The notes under the pieces were generated by a model, which made no database searches, had not been told where the DNA came from, and saw nothing but the letters and a program-made list of their open reading frames with translations. A DNA stretch of 64,000 nt. Origin: Echinarachnius parma. Taxonomy: Eukaryota; Echinodermata; Echinoidea; Clypeasteroida; Echinarachniidae. The translations under genes and the position numbers were made by a program. Where the stretch lies: positions 1 through 64,000 of the forward strand of contig JBAMJV010007776.1 of the NCBI GenBank assembly GCA_037951105.1. Reading direction: 5' to 3'. Positions 10,797 to 20,400 of this stretch are shown here, piece after piece (within the stretch, counting starts at the first letter, position 1; each line of letters starts with the position of its first letter).

Positions 10797-11180
10797 CCCC
10801 CCTCCGGCAGCGAATTTTTTTTTCCTACGAACTTTTTGTCTCTGGCGCATGCGCACATGATTCCTACGAACTTTTTGTCGGATATCAGACTTTAGTGAAA
10901 ACTCTGCATGATACATTTACTAAACGAACCGCTACTCACCATGTATTATGGCAAAAGAAAAGAAGAGTCATAAGAGAGGATTCGAACCCATGATACCAAT
11001 TGTTGAAATCCACAGCGTGACCAATAGGCTACGTAAACCGCTGATGGTCAGTATGGTCTCATTGTAATTATAACCCTCAAACTCAATCCTAGTTATGAAT
11101 ATTCATGAGTAGCTCACGTCGCTGCTTATGAATAATTTATTAGGACAAAAAGTTCGTAGGAAAACAAATTTAGCCCCCCG
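10797..11180. mobile_element. Inverted-repeat element containing a tRNA-like segment
   Basis: The left end (CCCCCTCCGGCAGCGAAT..., then CCTACGAACTTTTTGTC) is mirrored at the right by GGACAAAAAGTTCGTAGGA and ...TTTAGCCCCCCGG. The word CCTACGAACTTTTTGTC is also repeated at about 10862. Inside, at about 10970-11035, the minus strand has a tRNA-like block with a box-B match GGGTTCGAATCCTCT and a box-A-like TAGCCTATTGGT. The tRNA portion may be a SINE head or a captured tRNA pseudogene. Confidence 0.5.
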
Positions 11181-11558
11181 GTGTGGTGCTATATCCGTGA
11201 CCTGCGAAATCCGTACCCAGTCGCAAATGCGCATGCGCTGAGACAGTTATGCCTATATTATGGTGCGTGTCTTGCGAAAATCGTGTCCATTATTACGCCG
11301 CAATTTTATTCAAATAACAAATTGACACATGTTTTATCAAATTTGTAAATGGCGTGAATGGATTTTCTTAATCCACCGTCGGGTTTTGACAACACTTTGT
11401 GCTGCAAGGAGCCTCAATGAGGGATTTTGCATGCTTTATTACAAATGGCATGAATGGGAACGAATTTTGCAGGCAATTTTCCTACAGGTGCGCATGCGTA
11501 TTTGCGACTGCGTACGAATTTCGCAGTGCGTACGGATTTAGCGTGACACCGGCACGTA
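11178..11558. mobile_element. Palindromic MITE with CCGGTGT ends
   Basis: The left arm CCGGTGTGGTGCTATATCCG, continuing through GCGAAATCCGTACCCAGTCG, is mirrored at the right by ...GCGAAATTCGTACGCAGTCG (complement) and CGGATTTAGCGTGACACCGG. Arms are about 60 bases with scattered mismatches. The interior holds a small ORF with no recognisable content. Confidence 0.7.
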
Positions 11559-11756
11559 TTTGAGGGAAAATTAATATCAATAAATCTGTTATATATGCCC
11601 TCGTTTTACATCCACTACGCCCTCTTATTTGTCACTTATTAGCTTCTCTCGCTATTTATCTAGCTTCATTGTATAACATGTTCAGTGTTGGTTGGTACCC
11701 ATATTTTCTATGGTTGTTTCGTCCGTAAATCAAAGTAACTGGGAGAAGAAATTGTA

Positions 11757-12300
11757 TTAAAGGGGTAGTTTAGTTTTGGTAGAGAGGGCGCTGCACATCA
11801 CAATTTTTTTGTGAGTTAATGAAAAACTGAATGTCGAATTTGAGAGAACATGCAATGTTAATGGCAGAATAAACTTTATTTGGTCAAAATCGACCCAGAA
11901 ATGGCTGAAATATCAATAAATATATATGATCTTATAATTATTTGGGGCCCAAATAATTAGATGATTTTTAGAATTTTTTTAAAAAACGCTTGCACTTTTT
12001 CAAAAATTTTCAAAAGCGTTTTTTCAATAGTTGTTGATGATCTCGCTATTTAATCATTATATCAATAAAACATCACATGCATACTTTTGTATGAAAAATG
12101 GTTTAAACGAATGCCTTTTAAAAAAGCGCCCTCTTGTGTTTGAATGGCTCTTTTTGAATGATAACAGGCTTTTTACTTAGTCGTTTGTAATTTTGTATAC
12201 CTTTCGAGCATGGTGGAGTTATAACTATTAGTTTATAATGTAACTGTGCAGGTTTTAGCTACTTAAGTTCAGCCTTACCAAAACTAAACTACCCCTTTAA
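11757..12300. mobile_element. TTAA-flanked palindromic MITE, family 1 copy 2
   Basis: Ends TTAAAGGGGTAGTTTAGTTT and AAACTAAACTACCCCTTTAA are near-perfect inverted repeats flanked by TTAA. The interior matches 57674-58218 closely in the opposite orientation (ACAAACGACTAAGTAAAAAG, GAGGGCGCTGCACATCACAA, TTATTTGGGGCCCAAATAAT). No ORF. Confidence 0.85.
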
Positions 12301-12499
12301 CATCTAGTATTTTTACAATATCCGGTAAACGGTGCAAACACCTCAGATAACGATATTGTTAGCTCACTACTTTATTCGTCTTTTTTCTATTTATGCTAGA
12401 CTGAGGCCTGAACCTGAGATAATGTTGGTGCGTTATTCCATGAAGACATGCAATACAATTTTGTAACATCGTAGTTTTAGTATCAGAGATAAAGTTCCT

Positions 12500-12728
12500 G
12501 GGGTGTTTCACAACTTTTCTAAGTTGATCTTAACTCTTAGTTGGACCTGACAACTATGGAAAGCCATGTGTAGACTTGGAATAAAACTAATTCAAAAGCA
12601 AAATAATGCAAGTTTTTGAGACTTCCTACATACAAATTGTATGCCTTTTCAAAAAATCATTTTCAACAATTTTGCAAAGAAACTAACGGCTCTCCATAAT
12701 TGTTCGGACCAACTTTGTGAAACACCCC
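12500..12728. mobile_element. MITE with GGGGTGTTTCACAA ends, copy 1
   Basis: The terminal inverted repeat GGGGTGTTTCACAACTT is mirrored by AACTTTGTGAAACACCCC. Length is about 230 bases with no ORF. The element at 18332-18558 has the same ends but a different interior. Confidence 0.7.
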
Positions 12729-12839
12729 CTGTACAAAGAGGACATATACAGAATTGAAATTTTCGACGTGTACGTCGGGTGAGAGTATGAAATACGTTCA
12801 ACTTTGGCTAAATGGAGAAACGCATATCGTCTTGTAGGT

Positions 12840-14640
12840 CGGAGCCTCTAATGCATGATGCGAATTTTTCAAAATATAATTATATCTAATTTTGGGAACA
12901 TTCCACGAGGCTTCAATGGTTTCTAAATGGCTTTCAAACTTTAAGCATTATCTTTAAAAAGTACACAAAGCGACTAAGCGTCCTTCTCTCTATCAACCAA
13001 CAAAGTGTAATATTTGTAAGTACATGTAATCGTTAGTAATATTCATTTATTCAAGTCATGTAAAAAAAATTGAGCATTTTTATTATTAAACAGCAAGTAT
13101 ATATTACATAATTTTATTTGTATTTTCATACTTCTAGTGTGTCAGATGCATTGTGGATGAATCAACAAGTCAACTCGTATATATTATATTCATAATATGT
13201 ATGCACAATTTGAACAAACCCTTTTCGGAAGTAACAGGAAAAATACGAGCTTCAAAACGGGTTGAATAGGAATAATGATAAACGATAATGAAATTAAATA
13301 ACTTAAAGGGATCTTACTATGAAAGTTCATCTGTATTGGTAGTTAATATGAAATCTATTTTAAACTATTGATCACAATACAAAGGGATCTAGTAACTGTG
13401 TTGATATTTGCAAAAACTGAACCATAACATCACATTACAGTAATGTGTGAAAAGGCAAAGTGATATTTGCTTTTCAAGTCATTGCACCTATTTTGTACAC
13501 AGTTGATAATAATAATACAATTCTTCTTATTATGCGCTAATTCCACCCTTTTCAAGGTCCTCAGGGTGCAGTGAACTCATCTTTGCACACGAGAAGAGAA
13601 GGGAAAACAAAAAACATAAACATTGGAATATATGAACAACTTTGATACATAAACATAGCCTATATAAAACAATACAAAAAATGAAACTACTGGAAAATTA
13701 CTGAAATGCAACTCGGAAAAGGTAATTCCCCCATTTATATTTTTTAAAACCGAACCCTTCAATCGAACGTATCTTTTTAACGAAAGAGAAGTTCGGTAAA
13801 CCGAAACGCGGGGGCTTGGGCCGTTTGCCAAAATATCATCCATACTTATATTTACCTGACAAGCAAAACAAAACAATACGCATACAGCGATGAAACAATG
13901 CACACAAATGTCTCAATACCACCCTTATTCCACAGTTTTGGGGAACGACCGACATATTTATATATTTCGCAACTAGAATTTCCCCTAAAACGCCCAAAGT
14001 TACCACAAATGACAATAGACATAAGTTATCCGTGGAAGTATCAAGGATGACCTACTTGTGTTTGCCATACGTATACATCACGGTTTGCGCAAACATTATC
14101 ACAATAGATGATCACATACATACTAAATTTTAAGGGATCTAGTAACTTTGTTGGCAGTTGGAAACAAATGATGAGTGATTAATACAATGTGTAATCGCGT
14201 GAGTTGATATGTCCACAAAGTAATGTGTGAAAGTTTCACGTTAATTGGATGTTTTTTGGCCAAGATATGAAAACAAATGCAAAGTGATTTTCACTTACTC
14301 ATTGTTCTTACTGTGTACACGGCATGAAATTATCTCGCAGACAAGTTCATATCTGAACACTTTAATCGTAAAATTTTTTCGAACGAAATGGAAATTTGAA
14401 TAACCGGGTTGCAGACCCCGGCACCCCTGCACCAGATACTCATACTTCTTTAGGTTTCCCAACTAGACTCATTTCTAGATATATTAGTCTGTACACATTT
14501 TGTGCATTTTGTAATTATATAGAAGAAGGTTACTCCAGCTGGTTTGTGCTATATCATTATTCAATAACTGTTAAGTTTAAAGTCATTATTAGTCGGTTGG
14601 AATATATTGTATAGATATTCTTTTTATTAATCATGTTAAT
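12840..14640. repeat. Left part of a duplicated block shared with 54290-56073
   Basis: Long stretches match in order with the segment upstream of gene C, for example TTTCTAAATGGCTTTCAA, TGTGTCAGATGCATTGTGGA, CGCGGGGGCTTGGGCCGTTT, AAATTTGAATAACCGGGTTG. Apart from short insertions no gene is seen. A LINE-tail-like fragment (GATAATAATAATACAATTC followed by TTATGCGCTAAT) lies near 13505-13590. Confidence 0.65.
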
Positions 14641-14642
14641 AG

Positions 14643-14784
14643 GCGATACTACCAAATCAGTAACATTGACCCCTGTTTCCGTGGTAACAAACTCAATAAC
14701 TCGACCGACAACAACAACATCATCAACATAATCAACAAGCATCTCGACGACTTCAGCAACTCAGATACATATCAAAGAAATAAG
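14643..14784 (+). pseudogene. Thr/Ser-rich pseudo-exon (copy in block upstream of gene B)
   Basis: After a TTAATAG acceptor the plus strand reads GDTTKSVTLTPVSVVTNS and a Thr run, in the phase and composition of the receptor stalk exons, up to a TAAG|GTGGGT donor. An in-frame TAA interrupts it near 14730. The copy at 56074-56220 lacks that stop but meets TAA just before the donor. With no neighbouring intact plus-strand exon it is probably a relic of another receptor copy. Confidence 0.45.
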
Positions 14785-15195
14785 GTGGGTCACTTTACGC
14801 TGAAGCATATGAGTGGAATAACAACATTTGAAAAAAAGGGTGAATTTTGACAAATTTTCGGGCGGACGTGTGCTCCCCTGCCCGGGCCCGTACCCCCACT
14901 CATGGGAGGTGCTTCACATAGATTGAAAACTAAGATATACTTGAAATTTATGAATAATTCTTTAAAATACAGCATAATTTTTGGTTAATCTTGATACAAA
15001 TTGCCATCATTAAGGTTTAATATTCTTGATGTAAAATGTTCAACGAAGAGCAACGATACCTAAAAGTTTGCCGACAAAAAAATAATGGGTACGTATACTA
15101 GGTTTCATCATAAATGTCCTCTTCATCCGTGATTTGCCTATTATGTCCCGACACGATGTTATCAGAGTGGTAGAGGTCATTCTCAACCATGTTTA

Positions 15196-16341
15196 ATAAT
15201 AATAATAATAATAATTGCATTTATATGGCGCTTTATACGGGCGTTTCTAAGCGCACTGGTGGTCTGTCTAAACTAAGAAAACTAGTAAACACGATAGCAT
15301 AAAAACAATACAACACCAAAGTCAAAGTAACAAATAAGAAATAACAAATACATGTATAATACAGTACTTAATTACTAACTGTGTGCGCCTCCAGAAAATT
15401 ACAACTGCTTGAAAAGATGGGTTTTGAGGAGGATTTTAAATGATTCGATAGATGTGGCATTCTGAATATGGGGTGGGAGTTTGTTCCAAAGGGTGGGGGC
15501 AATGGACGAGAAGGCTCGGTCACCATAACGAGTTTGTGTACGTGGGCCATGAAGTAATTGGAGAGAGGAAGATGAACGGAGGGGTCTGGCAGAAGAGGAG
15601 GAACGAAGGGAGACTAGGTCTTGAAGATATATGGGGGCAAGATTATGTGTGATTTTATATGTGAGAAGTAAAATCTTGAAAGTAATGCGGGAATGGACCG
15701 GTAGCCAATGGAGTAAGCGGAGAACAGGCGATATATGGTCATGTTTCCTTCTAAGGGTGACTAATCTAGTGGCTGAATTTTGGATACGTTGGAGGGGGGA
15801 TATATGAGAAAGAGGGAGGCCGGCGAGGAGGGAGTTGCAGTAGTCCAGATGAGAGGAGACGAAGGCGTGGACGAGTCGCTCAGCGGATGATTGGTCAGGC
15901 AGACGCCTGAAAATACCCCAAGATGCAGATTTGCAGATGTTTGTGATATGGTGTTTAAGAGTAAAGTGTTTGTCCAAAGTAAAGCCAAGGTCTCTAACAC
16001 ATTCAGAAGTCTTTATTACTCCATCCTGAGTGGTTAAACCTGCTAGAGGATCTGTACTCTGTGACGAAAAATGGATGAGCTCAGATTTGTCTTCATTCAA
16101 ACGGAGTTTGTTGGTAGTGGACCAGGCTTTGATGTCCATGAGACATTCTGTCAGTGAGTTAACAGCAGCAACCCTATCGCCAGGTGACATAGTTATGTAA
16201 ATCTGAGTGTCATCGGCGTACATAGAGTAGTTGACACCACGATGACAATTGATGATTCTTGCGAGAGGACCCGTATAGAGGAGAAAAAAGCAGGGGGCCG
16301 GCAACTGACCCTTGCGGAACTCCACAGCTGAGAGAACCTAG
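15196..16341 (-). mobile_element. LINE fragment (CR1/L2-type reverse transcriptase) inside D1
   Basis: The minus-strand ORF 15399-16325 encodes the reverse transcriptase from before the catalytic box (MYADDTQIYI) through LRLNEDKSELIHF, VRDLGFTLD, HLDYCNSLLAGLP, LQRIQNSATRLV, LLHWLPVHSRITFKI and DRAFSSIAPTLWNKLP. The 3' tail, read on the minus strand, is GCGCTTAGAAACG, GCGCCATATAAAT and (ATT)n ending near 15196. That tail resembles the 3' ends of the SINEs at 4722 and 30127. It lacks the endonuclease and first reverse-transcriptase blocks, so it is 5'-truncated. Confidence 0.85.
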
Positions 16342-16344
16342 GAG

Positions 16345-16560
16345 TTGAACAGGTCCCATTGATTATGTTTCTAGGTATGGCGTGGAACTCTGCGTTGATA
16401 TACGGAGGACGGCTCACTGGCGACGTTTCACTGACGTCATTACGCGGTGGTTTTTTGCATTGGGCGATGCATGCGTCTCTGTCGCGTTCGTATAATTTGA
16501 GTATAGCGGTGACGCGGGGACGCTGGTACTGCATTCTGAATTGTTCCGCGAGCGGCTGTG
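16345..16560 (-). pseudogene. Diverged partial duplicate of the D tail exon
   Basis: The minus strand reads RDACIAQCKKPPRNDVSETS, then PPYINAEFHAIPRN, which parallels the HGC...ETSTES...GYVNSEFHAVPQN part of D2. It directly abuts the LINE fragment and precedes the better preserved D1 copy (from about 16612 upward). Similarity is modest, so this is an inference from motif order. Confidence 0.45.
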
Positions 16561-17258
16561 GTGAGATTTTTTTTTTTTTTGGGGGGGGGGGGGGTGTGTT
16601 TGTTCCGTAGATTTTTGGGGGACCGCGTGGAACTCGCTGTTGACGTAGCCGGGGCTACCCGACTCTTTCACGCGGCCACCCGTCGAGGTCTCGTTACCAT
16701 CCCCATACTCTCCGATAGTGCACCCATGCTTTGCAGCGTACATACGAGTGGTTGCCATCACGCCGTTGTTAGCGGCAGAACCTGAACAGCTTGTTGTATT
16801 GGATCCAAGGGGCGATTTCCTACCCGGATCACTGATTCCCTGGGATGTTAGCAGCACGGGTGCCAGGGGTGACGATTTTGTCCCTTTGGCGGCAGCATCC
16901 TCCAGGACGAAATAAAATCTTTTCGCTATTCGTTTCCGGTAACCCCATCGCTCCCGATGCTGTTGAGGTCCGTTGACCCGTAGTCCGATGTCGGGCTGAT
17001 TAGGTCCGGACTAGGCGGGTTCACGTCCGCATAGACGTGGATACTTGTCAACGTCTCTGGATGACGCCGTTGGGGTCACCTGTTGGATGTCGACCTGCGC
17101 TTACATTTGTCGCTGAGGGCGCATGACCAGTTTCTCCATCCAACATATCCAGACCAGGTGCGTTCTCGTCGATTTTATAGAGGTTCTCGTTGGACATTTC
17201 CTTTTTGTTCATCACATCCGGCTCTTGATATCGACTAGCAGCTTCCTGTTACGCCTTC

Positions 17259-18331
17259 CTGAATATAGAACATTCGAAAATGATAGGACGTAGGTTGGTT
17301 ATTTTAGATTTTTACAGAGTGCACTGACGTGGTTAATCAATTATGATTCGGGACCACCCTTTAATTTGTTGTTACCATCCGAGAGACAGAACCCTGGTCG
17401 ATTCGTGCGAAGAGCAGTGCTCTGACCACCGTGGCCACTAAAAGAAAACATCTTCACTTCTTCACCTCTTAAGCGTTTTAGCCTGACAATTATGTCGTCG
17501 AGCTGTTTACAATTTGGATAGTCTGTCCTCGAGCTAAATTATCTAGTAACTTTGTTGACAAGTGCAAAAAGTGAAGAGTGATTAAAATAATATGTATTGG
17601 TGTGATCTGATATGTCCAAAAAGTAATATGTGAAAATGTTACGTTAATTGGATTGTTTTTGCCGAGAAATTGTACTCTTTTTGTTTCTTATTAAACTTTT
17701 TTTTTTTTTTTTTTGGGGGGGGGGGGGCAGGGGCACGTAAACAGAGGCCTGGTGTTCATTGCTTCCTGTAAATAAGCTTGACAGAGGTTTGCCCAACATA
17801 GCAACAGCTGTATTTATGGGTGCAACGTGGATTCCAAGCATTTAAATGTTTTATAAGGAGCATGCATTGAATATCTTGTCTCTTGGGACCATATTGATAC
17901 AACCACACTACTGAGCTTAGTTTCCAACTAAGTTAGTTTAGATGATAGGGCTGATGATTCGATAAGTGCTCCGCAAGAGATTCTTGTAGTTGCCAACTAA
18001 AAACAACTTACTAGGTAATAAATACATACCTAGATAACAATTAGTGACTAAGAAAATTGCGTGTAGCTTATTTATCCCTATTCATCCAAAAATGGAATTA
18101 TGGAACTAAGCAAGGGACCCGCATATATATTTAATTCGTTTATTATACTAGTAAACGTTCTATTGAGAAGGATATCCATAAACTACCCTCTGATATTAGA
18201 ATATAAATTCCGTGATATATACGAAACTATTTTTTGTTCAATACTTCGCCCACATTATTTCAAAAGACACGCAAGCAAGGCATGCGCGTAGAAAGAATTC
18301 GTTTCTTTTTGCCACATCCGGAAGTAACCTG
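17259..18331. other. Upstream block, non-coding
   Basis: Shared in order with 57204-57670 and 58219-58620 (for example GGACCACCCTTTAATTTGTT, GATGATAGGGCTGATGATT). It contains a T run and G run at about 17698-17728. The TTAA-type MITE present at 57674-58218 is absent here, leaving AGTTAGTTTAGATGATAGGG at 17930-17949. No gene recognised. Confidence 0.5.
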
Positions 18332-18558
18332 GGGGTGTTTCACAAGTAAATATTGTGTCATTATGACAAATTTGTCATAATGGTGGCATTTTGAGGAAAT
18401 TTTGGCCAACATTTTGTCAAAACTTGGCCATATTTTGGTCAAATTCGTATAATTTGGCCATATTTGGGAAACATTTTACCAAATTTTGGGCCAAATATCC
18501 CTATAATGCCACCTTACAAATTTGTCATAATGACAAAATATTTCTTTGTGAAACACCC
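18332..18558. mobile_element. MITE with GGGGTGTTTCACAA ends, copy 2
   Basis: The left arm GGGTGTTTCACAAGTAAATA, with GTCATTATGACAAATTTGTC following, is mirrored at the right by ACAAATTTGTCATAATGACA and TTTGTGAAACACCC. The interior is rich in repeated TTTGGCC(A) words. The paralogous position upstream of gene C (58609-58625, CGGAAGTATAATCGGGTCC) lacks it, giving an empty site. Confidence 0.8.
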
Positions 18559-20267
18559 ACGGGTCCTTTCATAATAATAACATGAATTAAATGTTTCATA
18601 ATCATTGTGATTTGGTTTTTTTTCTTCTCTGCCGCATATCCCGTGACCACGACAATCGAGAAGCCATATGATAGTTGTATTGGCAGCAGTCTGCATGGCA
18701 ATCTATCACGTGCTTTTTTTTTGTATAGCGTATACATACGTAATTACTCATTATTTTGAGGAAGTGCATTGTGCTAAATCGCTTCAAATGAGCATTATGT
18801 TTAATTACGGTGCTGAAATCATTAGTGGGATTATTACTAGTATTACTTTATATGAGCGCAAGGAAATTGCGATGCGAGTCATTCGATATATACTTCTGCC
18901 CCCTTCCCGAATAAAGTAAAAAAAAATCTAACAATAAAAAAACAATCTATTCATCAATACTGATAATTTTACCCTATTAGAATTAAACATTACTATTTTT
19001 TTGTTTTCAATAGTTTAAATTTCTATTTTCACATATGAAAATTAGTGTTAGGTAATGTCTTTCTTATGGCACATATTGTAGCCAGCAGGGGAGCAGAGCC
19101 TGTTAGAGATCAGAAATTAAAACCAATAAGACTTAACAATATATAACACAATGATGGTGCATTTTGCATCCCATATGTACGTTATGCCCGTGTGAACCCC
19201 CCCCCCCCCCCCCCCCATGGCTATGGGGGTGGGGTGACGGCAAGAGAGGGAGAGAGCAAGTTCCCCCAAATATTGGAAAAACAACAATACAAAACACAAG
19301 TGGGGGAAAAGATATAGAATAAAAAAGTGTACCCCAATAATCCGCGCCCCCCCCCCCCAAAAAAAAAAAAAATAATAAAAAATAAAAAATTATAATAATG
19401 ATATTAATAAACAAATTGGTCCGAACACTCTTCGCCACGGATAACAGCTTCCTTGTTAAGTACTCTTTATATATGCTGCTGATACATTAATTATCCATGC
19501 ACGATCTTACGACACAATGCAATCCCGTTTTGATATTAATACCAAGGAATAATATTTGATCGGTAGTTCCTCTTCCGCCATGCAGTAGTTCCTTCTAGAA
19601 AACGATTCAACCGCGCAGCTTATTGACTTATTCAATGAAAATATTTCAGTCGCCTATCATGAATGCATGTCGTCTGCATGTACCGAGTTACATGTTGACA
19701 CGGAACTGTATTTAATAGTACACTTTTACTTTCCTGTTGTGTATTGGTCATAACAAGAAATTATGTTATTGATGTCTTCGAATGCTCTTAACGCATTGCG
19801 CTGCACATCGTTGTGGATCATTATCATAATCATCGGAATATTCCGACATGCTTCATAATCGCTGCTAATGTAGACTTTATACAAGGAATCATACTGATAT
19901 AATTCCCGAATATTGAAGCGAACTTTTCTGACGTTGTATGATTGATATGCCATATTTTGTTCAACATCTCTTATTATGAAGACGGGTGACAAGTTGAAAG
20001 AGATACGCAAATGGAAACAACCTTAGTTTTTAATCATATCTTAAATTAGGAGAGTCACGTGTATACAACGTTGCTCCAATGTTTAATAAAGTTTAACTCA
20101 TAAGGATCAAGGATAAGCTCGCAAACATTTCTCTTCATAACGAGAACCATAACTTTGTAATTCGGTGTTTTCTCTGATCCGTCAACATTTATGCCTGACA
20201 TGGCATCCACATTTGTCTCATTGTGCCAATGTTTTTGAACTGATTGAGTAATTAATATCGTCTTACC
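18559..20267. promoter_or_regulatory. Gene B upstream region conserved with gene C
   Basis: About 1.7 kb before the start codon matches 58620-60837 upstream of gene C in order, including the last stretch before the ATG (TTGAGTAATTAATATCGTCTT at 20243-20263). The promoter and 5' untranslated region should lie here, but I cannot place a TATA box or start site. Poly-C runs occur at 19199-19216 and 19349-19358. The minus ORFs 19726-20010 and 20055-20279 are weakly conserved with gene C and not recognised. Confidence 0.45.
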
Positions 20268-20400
20268 ATGGATAAGCATTTCGCCACCTCCTCACTCCGG
20301 TACCGCCCATTTTCAACTATTTCGCTCATCAGTGGCCTTCTTCTACTTGCTTGCTACATACGCCCTTCTAGCGCTGGCTGCACGGCGATGAATTACGGAG
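20268..20400 (+). CDS. Gene B exon 1: signal peptide
   Basis: It starts at ATG with a basic N-terminus (MDKHFATSSLRYR), a hydrophobic core (ISLISGLLLLACYI) and a cleavage-like SSAGC, ending in phase 1 before GTAAGA. Nearly identical to gene C's first exon (60838-60967), which supports the start. Confidence 0.85.

Larger units (their letters stand above)
15098..17258 (-). pseudogene. Receptor tail exon D1, interrupted and frameshifted
   Basis: Minus-strand sequence from a TATTCAG|G acceptor near 17258 aligns with D2 (56505-57203). It carries an early in-frame stop (AAG GCG TAA) and a two-base loss near 17063 after VIQR, relative to D2. Its last 80 bases (15098-15180) are separated from the rest (16612-17258) by a LINE fragment and by a diverged second copy of part of the exon. 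It is clearly dead. Surviving peptides include NLYKIDENAPGLDMLDG, and the extra copy around 16380-16430 reads PPYINAEFHAIPRN where D2 has GYVNSEFHAVPQN. Confidence 0.7.

Noticed and set aside
14557-14742. Minus-strand ORF with a Val/Asp-rich stretch (also 55988-56173), possibly a membrane segment
   Set aside because: It is the complement of Thr-rich plus-strand codons, contains several aspartates in the hydrophobic run and lacks splice context.
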